From assembly GCF_949987535.1 (NCBI RefSeq), contig NC_080064.1, positions 130,662,708-130,726,707 of the forward strand: a stretch of DNA of 64,000 nucleotides. The letters are read 5' to 3'. The first letter of the stretch is position 1; each line of letters opens with the position of its first letter. Below the pieces are notes generated by a model, which saw nothing but the letters and a program-made list of their open reading frames with translations, had not been told where the DNA came from and did no database searches. This document shows, in pieces, positions 42,001-49,535 of the stretch. The position numbers were made by a program, and so were the translations under genes. Source of the DNA: Balaenoptera acutorostrata. Lineage: Eukaryota > Chordata > Mammalia > Artiodactyla > Balaenopteridae.

Positions 42001-42874
42001 TTTCACTAAATTTGAAAAGACACTTAGGGCTGTTTTCTTTAATTATATTCCAAGGAGAAATCACTTTTTCTAATAAGAGGCCAGGGTCCCCTGACAGTAG
42101 GTCAGCCAGCATGGCACTGGCACCCTTTACTGGGAGGAGCACTTAGGAGGTGTGAGGCAGGAGGAAACTGAAGCCGCCAGAAGTTAACGCTCTAAGCTCC
42201 CTCGGCAAGAACTAAAGCCCAGGTCACATTCTTTCTGGGGCATCCAGTCCCACATTCCAGTTTCACATTCTTTCTGGGAGCATCACAATGCCTCAGGAAA
42301 AGAAAAAACAGTAGCTACAGTTCCTAAAATATTTAATTTCCAGGTCCATCATCAATACACCGATTAAAATGTCCATACTTACAGCATTTTTGCTAAGCTA
42401 GAGTAAGTCCCTTTATCTTCTATGAGCCATGTAAAATCACCTCCCAAACTTTCTCACTAAAAAAATAGAATAGGATAAGAGCTATCACGCTGAGTTGCAT
42501 AAGCTTCTGGCTTACCTATGGTACTTGACCTTGTCGTGCAAGTTGGAGACATTCCCATGAAGTAAGGGCAACTACATTTTTAAAGGACATGAATAAAAAT
42601 ACTATTCCTTATGACCTACCCCCTTTGAAGTTCATTAATTTCATATTTTAATAGAAAACAAGACAACAGTAAAAAGTACTAACTATTAGGTAGTCACCTA
42701 TTACAGTACCTTGGCAGCTTTATTAACCTTGTCTTCGTTTTCTCTCTTATACACAAAAACCGAAGCGAATTTGCCATCCTGCAATACAGCGGGGTAAACA
42801 GCAAGTCCAGAGGGTAAGGTGAACGGTGGTTCCTTCAGGGCATAGCTCTTCAAAGCGCTGTTCTCTGAGCCCAT
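8998..42874 (-). CDS. SCYL3: SCYL3 (PACE-1), complete 13-exon pseudokinase CDS
   Basis: Thirteen coding exons (8998-9057, 9582-10279, 11094-11252, 13718-13889, 21711-21895, 22553-22692, 24809-24886, 26831-26942, 28154-28256, 29354-29410, 31374-31487, 33335-33520, 42710-42874) join without a frameshift into 742 residues. The start is fixed by an in-frame TAA two codons upstream and good context (G at -3 and +4). Gly2 after Met fits known N-myristoylation (MGSENS). Residues about 1-245 form a degenerate kinase fold: no glycine-rich loop, the catalytic-loop HRD position reads H122-N-N, and the DFG position reads L140-G-G, so catalysis is not expected. Residues about 270-440 are HEAT-type helices (e.g. 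[20 protein letters not shown]); about 490-742 is acidic and low in order, the region linked to ezrin binding in human, ending NWEDNNW. Known roles: ezrin partner at lamellipodia, Golgi-associated, overlapping with SCYL1 in motor neurons. Confidence 0.95.
9582..10279 (-). CDS. SCYL3: SCYL3 large coding exon (acidic C-terminal region)
   Basis: Acceptor CCCCCCACAG, donor GTGAGG. 698 nt, residues about 491-723. Contains [45 protein letters not shown] and [14 protein letters not shown], all familiar from mammalian SCYL3. Low-complexity and probably disordered, with conserved islands near the end. The open frame continues into both flanking introns by chance. Confidence 0.95.
10280..11093 (-). other. 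SCYL3: SCYL3 intron, nothing recognised
   Basis: AT-rich sequence between the 698-nt and 159-nt coding exons; no repeat or gene signature seen. Confidence 0.5.
11094..11252 (-). CDS. SCYL3: SCYL3 cassette-type coding exon
   Basis: Acceptor TATCTTCAG, donor GTAGAT. 159 nt, phase 1 to 1, residues about 438-491, ending [14 protein letters not shown]. Skipping it keeps the frame and removes 53 residues; the shorter human isoform (688 rather than 742 residues, from memory) lacks the matching segment. Confidence 0.9.
11253..13149 (-). other. SCYL3: SCYL3 intron, mostly unassigned
   Basis: No confident element between the exon at 11252 and the old L1 fragment at about 13.15 kb. Open frames here lack coding character. 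Confidence 0.45.
13150..13520 (+). mobile_element. Ancient L1M 3'-end fragment
   Basis: Contains degenerate versions of old L1 3' sequence (ATTAGGCAGCTATCAAAAAC, then a poly-T/GT-rich tail). Strongly diverged. Confidence 0.4.
13718..13889 (-). CDS. SCYL3: SCYL3 coding exon (HEAT region)
   Basis: Acceptor ACTCCTAG, donor GTAAGA. 172 nt, phase 0 to 1, residues about 381-438: starts [20 protein letters not shown], then [12 protein letters not shown]. Confidence 0.94.
14258..14377 (-). pseudogene. 5S rRNA pseudogene
   Basis: On the - strand the 120 bases run from GTCTACAGCC at 14377 to GCTGTAGGCTT at the low end, with GCTAAGCAGGGTC, GGCCTGGTTAGTACTTGGAT and GACCACCTGGGAATAC in the order of vertebrate 5S rRNA. 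Base changes in the 5' half (GAATGCATCCATCTCAT for the GAACGCGCCCGATCTCG region) and near the end (ACTTGGTGC) mark it as a pseudogene. The internal control region is largely kept. It abuts the truncated start of the L1 at about 14.4 kb. Confidence 0.9.
14398..18800 (+). mobile_element. LINE-1 remnant, 5'-truncated (ORF2 part and 3' end)
   Basis: Sequence reads through the L1 ORF2 order on the + strand: endonuclease region (about 14.4-15.0 kb), reverse-transcriptase region with [15 protein letters not shown] coding at about 15.9 kb, and the C-terminal part to GGATGTGGAGAAAAAGGAA at about 18.0 kb, then a 3' end to about 18.8 kb. The frame is broken by stops and indels into pieces of at most about 110 codons, so it is dead. 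It lies antisense in a SCYL3 intron and is split by a CHR SINE at 17487-17799. Confidence 0.93.
17487..17799 (+). mobile_element. CHR-type tRNA-derived SINE nested in L1
   Basis: GGGCTTCCCTGGTGG start, tRNA-like box B region (GGTTCGAGCCC), CHR body and A-rich tail. The flanks carry a 14-bp duplication with one mismatch (17473-17486 and 17800-17813), proving insertion into the existing L1. It differs at only a few, mostly CpG, positions from the copy at 43.6 kb, so it is fairly young. Confidence 0.93.
18801..20135 (-). other. SCYL3: SCYL3 intron with weak repeat traces
   Basis: Holds a T-run (19284-19302), a degenerate MIR-like stretch at about 19.47-19.63 kb, and an old repeat-like pyrimidine-rich segment at about 19.7-19.98 kb that I could not assign. 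Confidence 0.4.
20136..20675 (+). repeat. Ancient LTR-like repeat
   Basis: TG start (TGTTGTGGTAGCTAG), internal AATAAA-type signal (TTAATAAAATG at about 20.61 kb) and a CA-rich end give an LTR layout; family not assigned. Confidence 0.4.
20861..21210 (+). repeat. MaLR LTR (MLT1-type)
   Basis: Shows the MLT1 order: GAGTTGAATAG..., CCAATGACTGGTGTCCTTAT, GAAATTGGAGTGACACAGCT, CCTCCAGAACC, TTTTAAGCC...GTTTGTGGT, ending GATACA. Solo, diverged endogenous LTR without coding sequence. Confidence 0.75.
21711..21895 (-). CDS. SCYL3: SCYL3 coding exon (HEAT region, GC-rich)
   Basis: Donor GTAGGG; acceptor is a tandem site (GAGAAG), so the upstream edge could also be 21898, adding one glutamate. 185 nt, phase 1 to 0, residues about 319-380: [16 protein letters not shown] and [14 protein letters not shown] are diagnostic. 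The exon and following intron edge are much richer in G+C than the other coding exons. Confidence 0.92.
22322..22490 (+). repeat. hAT-Charlie-type (MER5-like) fragment
   Basis: CATGCATCAGAACCATTTGG, CTCTGTCCCAGAAGCAGTGG and CTCCCCAGGTGGTTC follow the order of MER5-group elements. Diverged. Confidence 0.45.
22553..22692 (-). CDS. SCYL3: SCYL3 coding exon
   Basis: Acceptor GCCCTCAG, donor GTGAAT. 140 nt, phase 2 to 1, residues about 272-319: [18 protein letters not shown] then [20 protein letters not shown]. Confidence 0.94.
22693..24808 (-). other. SCYL3: SCYL3 intron with L2-like pyrimidine-rich block
   Basis: About 23.2-24.7 kb is C/T-rich and resembles an ancient L2-type LINE fragment (repeated short CTCC/CCTC steps), but I cannot assign it with confidence. 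The rest is unassigned. Confidence 0.35.
24809..24886 (-). CDS. SCYL3: SCYL3 coding exon
   Basis: Long T-run and GCATTTAG acceptor, donor GTAAGT. 78 nt, phase 2 to 2, residues about 246-272: [20 protein letters not shown]. Confidence 0.93.
24887..26830 (-). other. SCYL3: SCYL3 intron, nothing assigned
   Basis: A G+C-richer stretch at about 25.35-25.70 kb and a C-run (26409-26419 region) are visible; no exon, RNA gene or known repeat was recognised. Confidence 0.4.
26831..26942 (-). CDS. SCYL3: SCYL3 coding exon (end of pseudokinase domain)
   Basis: Acceptor GGATTTCAG, donor GTGAGG. 112 nt, phase 1 to 2, residues about 209-246: [19 protein letters not shown] and [14 protein letters not shown] second in-frame AG lies 6 nt inside the exon. 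Confidence 0.92.
26943..28153 (-). other. SCYL3: SCYL3 intron, nothing assigned
   Basis: No recognisable element; several short open frames without coding character. Confidence 0.4.
28154..28256 (-). CDS. SCYL3: SCYL3 coding exon
   Basis: Acceptor TTTTAG, donor GTGAGT. 103 nt, phase 0 to 1, residues 175-208: [20 protein letters not shown] matches the C-lobe of the pseudokinase. First residue is Phe where I recall Ser in human. Confidence 0.93.
29354..29410 (-). CDS. SCYL3: SCYL3 coding micro-exon (57 nt)
   Basis: Acceptor CTGTCTAG, donor GTAAGA. 19 codons in phase 0: [19 protein letters not shown], the activation-loop-equivalent segment. Too short to stand out as an open frame. Confidence 0.93.
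29900..30600 (+). repeat. Ancient interspersed repeat (L2-like)
   Basis: TTCATTCACTGATTCA start and GAAGGGCCTTGTATGCCATG body match the type seen at 4.3 kb. Weakly preserved; in a SCYL3 intron. Confidence 0.4.
31095..31225 (+). repeat. MIR-like fragment
   Basis: TAAGCCACTCTACCTCTTTCAG, GATTCCTCAACTATAGAATGAG follow the MIR middle section. Short and diverged. Confidence 0.4.
31374..31487 (-). CDS. SCYL3: SCYL3 coding exon (catalytic-loop equivalent)
   Basis: Acceptor TTTTTCCAG, donor GTAAGC. 114 nt, phase 0 to 0, residues 118-155: [18 protein letters not shown] then WKLGGME. The HRD and DFG positions are both replaced, the signature of this pseudokinase. Confidence 0.94.
31488..33334 (-). 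other. SCYL3: SCYL3 intron with A-run and G-run
   Basis: A 21-base A-run at 31566-31586 and a G-rich run at 32690-32709 (G7-T-G5-A-G6). No exon or repeat family recognised otherwise. Confidence 0.5.
33335..33520 (-). CDS. SCYL3: SCYL3 coding exon (pseudokinase N-lobe/C-lobe)
   Basis: Acceptor TTTTTAAAG, donor GTAAGT. 186 nt, phase 0 to 0, residues 56-117: [20 protein letters not shown] and [13 protein letters not shown]. Confidence 0.94.
34100..35700 (+). mobile_element. HAL1 (half-L1) element
   Basis: Contains GACATTCAAAATGCCCAGAA, the purine-rich ORF1-like part, TCAACCCTGAATTCTGTATC and AAGAAGGCAAAATAAAGGCA, typical of HAL1, the L1 relative with ORF1 only. An ORF1-like open stretch of about 107 codons survives at 34277-34600, then breaks. 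Antisense in the second SCYL3 intron. Confidence 0.7.
35825..35885. repeat. AT-rich simple repeat
   Basis: Imperfect TA/TATATG repeat just upstream of the SINE at 35.9 kb. Confidence 0.7.
35929..36260 (+). mobile_element. CHR-type SINE, older expanded variant
   Basis: Same tRNA-derived head (ACTTCCCTGGTGGCGCAGTGG) but with the CCACAACTACTGAGCCC unit repeated three times at about 36.04-36.10 kb. Bounded by a perfect 11-bp duplication (35918-35928 and 36261-36271). Confidence 0.92.
36272..38610 (-). other. SCYL3: SCYL3 intron, nothing assigned
   Basis: AT-rich, with a short L2-like trace near 38.06 kb (TGTACTAGGTGCTGG). No exon or RNA gene seen. Confidence 0.4.
38625..39294 (+). mobile_element. 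L1 3' end (cetartiodactyl type)
   Basis: Starts within the last part of ORF2 (an open piece of 117 codons at 38589-38942 overlaps it), then a 3'UTR and poly-A tail ending at 39294. Flanks carry a 14-bp imperfect duplication (38611-38624 and 39295-39308, 12 of 14 alike). 5'-truncated insertion in SCYL3 intron, antisense to the gene. Confidence 0.88.
39309..40704 (-). other. SCYL3: SCYL3 intron, nothing assigned
   Basis: Between two L1 3' ends. A 172-codon open frame at 39301-39819 has no recognisable protein content. Confidence 0.4.
40720..41182 (-). mobile_element. L1 3' end (cetartiodactyl type), opposite orientation
   Basis: Poly-T start, then the reverse complement of an L1 3'UTR (AATAAAGATGTTT at the 3' end, TCACTTTGTTATAAAGCAGA). 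Flanked by a perfect 15-bp duplication (40705-40719 and 41183-41197). Same strand as SCYL3. Confidence 0.9.
41198..42709 (-). other. SCYL3: SCYL3 intron, nothing assigned
   Basis: No recognised element between the L1 and the start-codon exon. A near-duplicate phrase CACATTCTTTCTGGG occurs twice at about 42.23 and 42.27 kb. Confidence 0.4.
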
Positions 42875-42927
42875 CCCTTAGGCCGTGAGGCAGGGGTGCT
42901 GCAGCTCCTCCTTAAAGCCAAGCAGAC
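42710..42927 (-). CDS. SCYL3: SCYL3 exon 2 with start codon
   Basis: Acceptor TTTCTTTCAG before 42927, donor GTACTG. The ATG is at 42872-42874; 53 nt of 5'UTR precede it in this exon and include an in-frame TAA six bases upstream. Encodes residues 1-55: [11 protein letters not shown] (Gly2 myristoylation site), then a small strand-rich N-lobe with no glycine-rich loop, ending [10 protein letters not shown]. Confidence 0.93.
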
Positions 42928-43594
42928 CTGAAAGAAAACAGAAAACATTGCCTAACATTGAGTTTCTATCTGAGACATGAGCCAGAGATAGCCGAGTACT
43001 CAGACCCAGGCACTCAACCCTACTAGTTCCTACAACCCTCATAAAATGGGCTGTTTGACAACAGAAGTAGTAAATGTTCAGCAAGTTACCTGCAATGCTT
43101 GTCAATTAATAACTTTCAGCTCTAGAGAAAATACACTTAATCAAACAGACACAAGCAATTACCGCTGCTCCCAACCCCCCACTGCGCACACGCAGAACTT
43201 TCACAGTGGAAAGGCGATCAAATACAGAGTAAGAACTCTCTTGCTCCCTAGAACCACTCATGTCCTGCCTCGCAGACGAAAAGTGTTGCAAAACTTGATC
43301 ACTCAAAGATGATGAACTTCTGCATGTCTAAAATAACGTATAATTATAAGGAAAACAATACGAACTGGAGAATATTTCTAACAATGATGAAAAACATGTT
43401 AACAAATGGAAAGTGCATATAAACCAAGAAAACACTAAAACACCTGTGGATTAATAGGAAAGGAAACAGACTACTCATTGAACGCAAGTGACAATAAACA
43501 TAAGAAAAAGTACAATCCCGTAACTGTCTTCAAAGTTAGGCTAAAAAGGGGAAAATGTAAAATTGTATAATCTCAAATGTTAAAAAGACAACCC

Positions 43595-43882
43595 GGGGCT
43601 TCCCTGGTGGCACAGTGGTTGAGAATCTGCCTGCCAATGCAGGGGACACGGGTTCGAGCCCTGGTCTGGGAAGATCCCACATGCCGCGGAGCAACTAGGC
43701 CCGTGAGCCACAACTACTGAGCCTGCGCGTCTGGAGCCTGTCTCCGCAACAAGAGAGGCCGCGATAGTGAGAGGCCCATGCACCGCGATGAAGAGTGGCC
43801 CCCACTTGCCGCAACTAGAGAAAGCCCTCGCACAGAAACGAAGACCCAACACAGCCATAAATAAATAAATAAATAAAATTTA
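43595..43882 (+). mobile_element. CHR-type SINE, young
   Basis: Full head-to-tail copy with ATAA-repeat tail; perfect 13-bp target duplication (43582-43594 and 43883-43895). In the first SCYL3 intron, antisense to the gene. Confidence 0.94.
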
Positions 43883-43896
43883 AAAAAGACAACCCA

Positions 43897-44180
43897 CACG
43901 TACATGAGATGCCAGAAAATGCAAACTACTATATAATGACAGAAAATAGATCAGTGGTTGCCTGGGGTGAGGGCAGTTAGAGGGGCCACAGGAGAGGAAA
44001 GGATTACAAAGGGGTATAAGGAAACTTTGGGGAGAATGGATATATTCGGTATTTGGATTATGATTATAGTGATGAGTGATCTATAGCTATAGCTATCTAT
44101 ATATATACATACACGTGCATACACACACACACACAGACTAGAAAAAAATATGTAAACTATTAACAGAGGTTTGTTGTGGG
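43897..44180 (+). mobile_element. Ancient L1M 3'-end fragment
   Basis: ATAGATCAGTGGTTGCCTGG and GGGGTATAAGGAAACTTTGG are typical of old L1 3' ends. It is followed by and merges with an AT/AC simple repeat (44086-44136). Confidence 0.6.
44086..44136. repeat. Simple repeat (TA then CA)
   Basis: Runs of TATA/CTATAG followed by ACACAC. Confidence 0.75.
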
Positions 44181-45123
44181 CGTCAGATCATGGATGATTC
44201 ACATATATATATATAAAAACATAGACATACATCTGCCTGCACCTCCCAAATCTTCCATAAAAGAGCATATCTTTCTTTACAACAGGGATACAAACTCACA
44301 TGGTTACAAAAGACAATGCACAGCAGTGCAGCAGTATTGGTGGAATAGCAAAAGGCCTACTGTGTGCACAGGTACCTACTGACTGGGCTTGCACTCTGAT
44401 GGGAGCCACCATCACAAGGTTCCAACCAGGACTGTCATTTCAGAGTTGGCAGGTCACACCATTTACCGTACAGAGCCAAGAGCCTGTATAGTTATGTGGA
44501 AATTTCCTATTTTCCAACATTGGCTCAAATGTTTTTAAACCTGTATAGGCCAAACAACACATGTCTGAAAAGTCTGTGGCAGTCAGTTTTCAGTTCTGGC
44601 TTTACCATTATTTAAAAAATAAAAGATAAAAAGAGTTCTTACTAACTCTGGCAGTGTGGGAAACAAGTTGCTAGTTCTAAAAAACAGCCCCAAATTCTAT
44701 GTGGATCTTTAAAAAAATTCAGTTTAAAATCTGTATCCTTTGGGTAAATATAAACCCAAGAATCATTATATACTGACCTTCTATTTGGATTTTTTTCCAC
44801 TTTGGTGAAGTTCCATACAACGCTTACTAGGTTATCAGAGTATGTAATGCTGCTCAAAACAGATATCCCAAACAGAGAATTTCAAGGGCCTACAGACCCA
44901 CATACGTCACTGAATAAGGAACACAACACGTATAAGGGCTAAAGCTACCTAAAATTGATGTTTTTTTTTTTTAAACCCAAGAATGTTTCTGAGGATAAGG
45001 ACTAAGCTGGATTTGTAACAGATTCACTAAGTTCCTACCTACCAAGCAATTTCTCTTTCTTAAGAATGATAGAGAGAAGTAAAAAAAAAAAACGAAAAAC
45101 AGTATTAAAAAGTATCTCAACTA

Positions 45124-45355
45124 CAGTTGACCCTTAAAAGACGCAGGGGTTAAGGGCACCAACACCTTCTCAGTCAAAAGTGTGAGTGTAACTTTACAGT
45201 TGATCCTCTACACCTGCAGTTCCACATCTGTAGATTCAACCAACGCAGGGGATTCAACTGCAGACCGTGAAGTACTGCAGTGCATATTTATTGAAAAAAA
45301 TCTGCATGTAAATGGACGTGTGCTGTTCAAACCCATGTTGTTCAAGGGTCACCTG
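45124..45355. repeat. Tigger-type (MER2-like) mariner MITE
   Basis: Left end CAGTTGACCCTT, right end its inverted form (AAGGGTCACCTG), with TTGTTCAAGGG inside and a TA before the left end. Non-autonomous DNA-transposon fossil in the first SCYL3 intron. Confidence 0.75.
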
Positions 45356-47649
45356 TGTATGTAACACTCACCTTTCTACTGGGACTACAAACAAAATTAG
45401 CATTTATGTAGGATCTTGGAGAAAAGCAATTACCGTTAATTCCCCTGTTCTGGAGGTGGTGTGGCGCCTGCAGCAACCTCCCACTCCCACCCCAGTCGGG
45501 AGGGTCATGTTTAGCACCTGCCTTCTTCTTGGGCACAGTTTATGGGTCAAGGGCCTACCCTGGGCCAAAGGGCAGTCTAATCACACATGAGCCATCTCTA
45601 GGACCCATGACCTGGATGAAGAGCTAAGCTGGACAGTCACTGTCTGCCCCAGGAATCTGAATGAACAAGAGATATTTTTGTCTGTTAGCAGCACAGCTGA
45701 AGGTAAAAGGAGGCCATGAGGTAGAGTCAGGGCTATGGCAAGCCAAAGCCATGTAAAAGCAGAAACCTGGCAAGTACGGAGGAAGCCAGCTGGCAGCAGG
45801 AGAAGGAAAAGCAAACACTGGGAGAGTAACTTAGATTTAGAGCGTCACATTACTACTCCAACTCAAGGATACAAGAAGCCCAGCTTCAAATCCACTGCCT
45901 CACTGCCACCCTTACAATCATGGGCAGCCTGAGGCACACCTGAGGTAGCCTGAATGGGTCCATGTTCTTTGAAACCAACTGCCATTTCATAAGCAGGAGT
46001 TCTTTTTAACTCCTCTTGTCTGAAAAACCAGTCAGACTAAAGGAAGGCGCTAGAGAAGTCCTACTTCGAAAAGTGTGTATCTGAAGCTAGTCTAACTTCC
46101 TTCTCTCTCTTAGCCACATACAGCTTTCCAAAATCCACACATAAGGAACTGCTGCAGGAAAATAATCTTCTTGGCAGAAAATCATGCCATTCACTTAGCT
46201 TTAATATTAATCTCCAAAGGAGATAAAATGGTCCCAAGAGTCAGGGGCAGGCTCTGGCTGAATGAATGGCAGTCAGAAGAGGTACAGCAATGGACATTCA
46301 ATGAACTTAGTCATTTCTAAATAGCAAAATACCTTCTTGTGGGAATACTGGGCCTTACAACACCTATTAACCTTTCATTTAATATTCTGAATTCCACTAT
46401 AAGATCATTAACAATTTAGGGTTATAAAAGCTTTAGGAAGAGGTTAAAACTGGCAGTTTTTCGTAGCAGTATGTATTTGAGTCTAAGACCCCAAGAAATG
46501 CCACTTAAAAATTGAAAGGAATGAACCCCTTCCTTGTGAGAACTCAAAAGGCTGACATTTTATTGGTTTGAAAGCATGATTACTGTTGACAGAAGTCTAC
46601 TGATACCATCCGTGCAATGCTTACAGAGTAGCTGGGTTATAGCCTATGTCCACTGCAAACTTCGTCAGGGGGGAAACAAAAAGATGTGCTGTTGACTGCA
46701 ATTTGATGGTCTTAAAGCAGTAATTCTTAACTCCACAAAACTGTACCCTAAGAGGCACAAAAACGGTTGCTATCAACAGTGCTTTAAAAATGATAATTCA
46801 GCTAAATGGACTTACTGAAATGTAATATTGATAAACAATAACACCTGGACTTCCAAAATACTATCTCTTTTTGTCTTGAGGAGTAAAAGGGAAAACACCA
46901 AATCGTTTAACTTTGAAATTAAAAAGTTACAAAAAGGCAGAAAAGGATATTTTAATATTAGCATGGGTATTTTGCAGAATTTACCGTCTCCACTCTCTAT
47001 AATAAAATGTGGGGTACACAGTTTCTGACTTGAATACGCATGATGGTCTTCTCTTTAAAATGTTGTTCACCTGTCTTCCTCCATCCTTTTGCTTCCTTGG
47101 GCAGCACATCAAGTTTCTGGGCCACCTGTGGGATTAAAAGCCCTTGTCTAGGTCACTGGGCAACTCATACACTAAACTAAGAAATCAGTGTCCTCTGGGG
47201 AACTCTCTCTCCCTCTGTTCTTTTCACAGCAAGTAATCTAGACGATCGCTATCCTAGCTCCCTCAGCTTGGAAGTTCCAACGATAAGGGCTTGCACTGTG
47301 AGTTCAAAGGACACCTGGTATTGATTGATATTTCGTTATCTAGTGATAACATTACTTCGGGCCCTTTGCTTTGATCTGTTTCACGTATATATTCCCTATA
47401 TTGAACTCAGTCCGGCAATACATTATGAAGCCTTTGCGTAGCGAAAGAACTAAGTATGATTTCAGCTAAGACATGGGATGTTATGTGGGTATGCACACAG
47501 GTCCTTAAAAAGAGCAGTAACAGGGATTCCACAATTCAGGACCCAACTCCAAGTATTCACACGGTTTCCTACATACGATTTTCCCAGAACTGTTTCATCT
47601 TCATTCTAACCAAAATGCACTACCCAAAGACAGGAACCAGCTGGGCCTC
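45356..47649 (-). other. SCYL3: First SCYL3 intron, nothing assigned
   Basis: No gene or repeat recognised up to the CpG island; several open frames under 95 codons lack coding character. Confidence 0.4.
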
Positions 47650-48840
47650 TGGGGGCCTGGCACTGGTCTCGGATCGAGAATGAAGGCAGCATCCCAGCGC
47701 GGGCGCAACCCCAGGCTCCCCGCGGCTCGGCCCCGCCGCGCACACTCGCCCCACCCCCGCGGCGAAGAGGGCGGCCCGGGCGCGGGCGCTGGGGGCCAGC
47801 GGGGGTCCGACTGCGACTCCCCTGGGTCTCTGAGGGGCGGTGGCGGCGCTCCCGCTTAGCTGGCCCCTCACCTTCCACACCTGCCCGCGAGGCCGGGCTC
47901 CGCGGCTTCCTTCGATAGCTCCGGCCGCCAGCGCCGCCCCGGGCGGGGGTCGCCCGCGAAGCCCAGGTTAGCAGGGCGCCCCGCAAAAAGCAGGGGGAGA
48001 CTGCGCGGAGGTCGGGAGCAGAGCTCAACCGGCAGCGACGCCACGCCGAGCTCGCCCCCGAGCGGGCCCCAAGCGCGGACCCGCGAGCGGGGCGCGCGTT
48101 CCCCCCACCCCCCCGCGCCTCGCTCCCGGCCCGGCCCCCTCCCCAGCGGCCCAGGCCCGCACTAACGGAGGACGGAGCGCGGGGCTCCCTATTACCTGCG
48201 GGAGGGCGGCGGGGGAGGCGGCCGAGGATCTTAGCTTCGGTCCCCTCTTCGCCCCCTGCTGACACCAACCACCCTTGCCTCCCCCGTGATACTCTGGCCA
48301 CTACACCCACAATCTTCTGAGGTCCGGTCTCTCCGGCACCATAGAGACGGGTCCGGAAGCCGGACAGGATGCCAGCCTTCAGCCCTACAACGCCACCACT
48401 GGGGGGGGCAAAAGAACCCGGAACTGAGATAGGGCGGCCGCGCCGGTGATTCTCAGGCCGGTGCCATCTTGAGTATGGGCGGCGGTGCTGGCCCTGCGGT
48501 TCACTCTCTGTCCCTAGCCGCCTAGTTGGTCAGTGAAGATGTCTCTTCTTTTGGGCTCTGACTTGAACCTGCAAGTTTGCTTTGATTTTAATTTTCAGGC
48601 TTTTAACCGCACGGTCTTAACTGGATTTCCGCCCGAACCTAAAATGGCCGCCGGTCGCCTCTGACAAATAGAAAGGGGGCGGGACGGAGAAGAGGAGTAC
48701 TCTGGGAATTGGCGAGGACTTTTGGGAGAGTGACGTCGCTCACCCCGCAGCCTTGATTGGCTGCGCTGCGTGGGCGGAAGTCGTACGGATCCGCAGCTGA
48801 AGCTGGCAGAGGTGGAAGTGATTCCGGCTGAAGCCCTTTC
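47650..48840. promoter_or_regulatory. SCYL3: CpG-island promoter of SCYL3
   Basis: Dense C+G with many CpGs stands out sharply from AT-rich surroundings. Motifs seen: YY1-type CAAGATGGC on the - strand at 48463-48471 and AAAATGGCCGCC on the + strand at 48641-48652; ETS-type CCGGAA at 48353, 48418 and, on the - strand, 48822-48827; CRE-like TGACGTCG at 48731-48738; CCAAT on the - strand at 48756-48760. No TATA box is obvious. This is the usual makeup of a housekeeping promoter. Confidence 0.85.
48196..48460 (-). other. SCYL3: Candidate SCYL3 5'UTR first exon
   Basis: On the - strand CAG|GTAATA at 48196/48195 is a good donor inside the CpG island, upstream of the first coding exon. The transcription start near 48.46 kb is inferred from a YY1-type motif at 48463-48471 and ETS sites. 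A second possible donor, AAG|GTGAGG at 47872/47871, could define an alternative or longer first exon. Confidence 0.45.
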
Positions 48841-49395
48841 AAATGGGAAATCTGAAGTTATGCTAAAACCAGCAGAGAGTCAAATTGGGACTATTAATAT
48901 TAATAGTACTTATTATTAATATTGATGGTTTCTACTTAATAGGGTGTTGTGCGAATAGAATGAATATACGTGATAGTTTTAAAACTACATGGCTCAAACC
49001 CAGTATATTTTCTCTGTTATCTTGCATATGAGCTTAGTAGTAGTCATCGCTACTATTTAACGCTTTTACAACCTCACAGTTCACAGCTGACCTAAATCAT
49101 TTGATCACCTAAAAGTTTTAAATTCTTTCTGGTCTGTTACAGTATGGATAAGGATCCCACAGTTTCTTCACTAGATTAAGTGAAATCAAATATCAAACCC
49201 AATTTTGTCCCTTATTCAGAAATGAATATTTATTAGAAAGCAGGCACAAATAGTATTTAATCTGTCCTATTAGCTTGTTGAAAGTCGAGCTCTCCTTCCT
49301 AGGTCAGCACTGTCCTATAGAAATAGAATTTGAGCCACATATGTAATTTAAAATTTTCTGGTAGCCATATTTAAAACAGTAAAAATAAAAAGAGG
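48841..49395. other. Intergenic, AT-rich
   Basis: Includes an AT-rich near-palindrome (TATTAATATTAATAG at about 48.89 kb). No gene seen. Confidence 0.4.
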
Positions 49396-49535
49396 GGCTT
49401 CCTTGGTGGTCCAGGGGTTAAGGCTCTGAGCTCACACTGCAAGGGGGTACGGCTTCCATACCTGGCGGGGGAACTAAGATCCTGCATGCCACCTGGTGCA
49501 GCCAAAAAAACAAAAACAACAACAACAACAGCAAC
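49396..49535 (+). mobile_element. Short CHR-type SINE variant
   Basis: GGGGCTTCCTTGGTGG head, TACCTGGCGGGGGAACTAAGATC middle and a CAA-repeat tail; a short, older relative of the other SINEs. Confidence 0.75.

Noticed and set aside
47606..48310. 234-codon open frame on the - strand in the CpG island
   Set aside because: Low-complexity Arg/Gly/Ala/Pro content as expected of any frame through GC-rich DNA; it spans the candidate first exon and its donor, and no known domain is visible.
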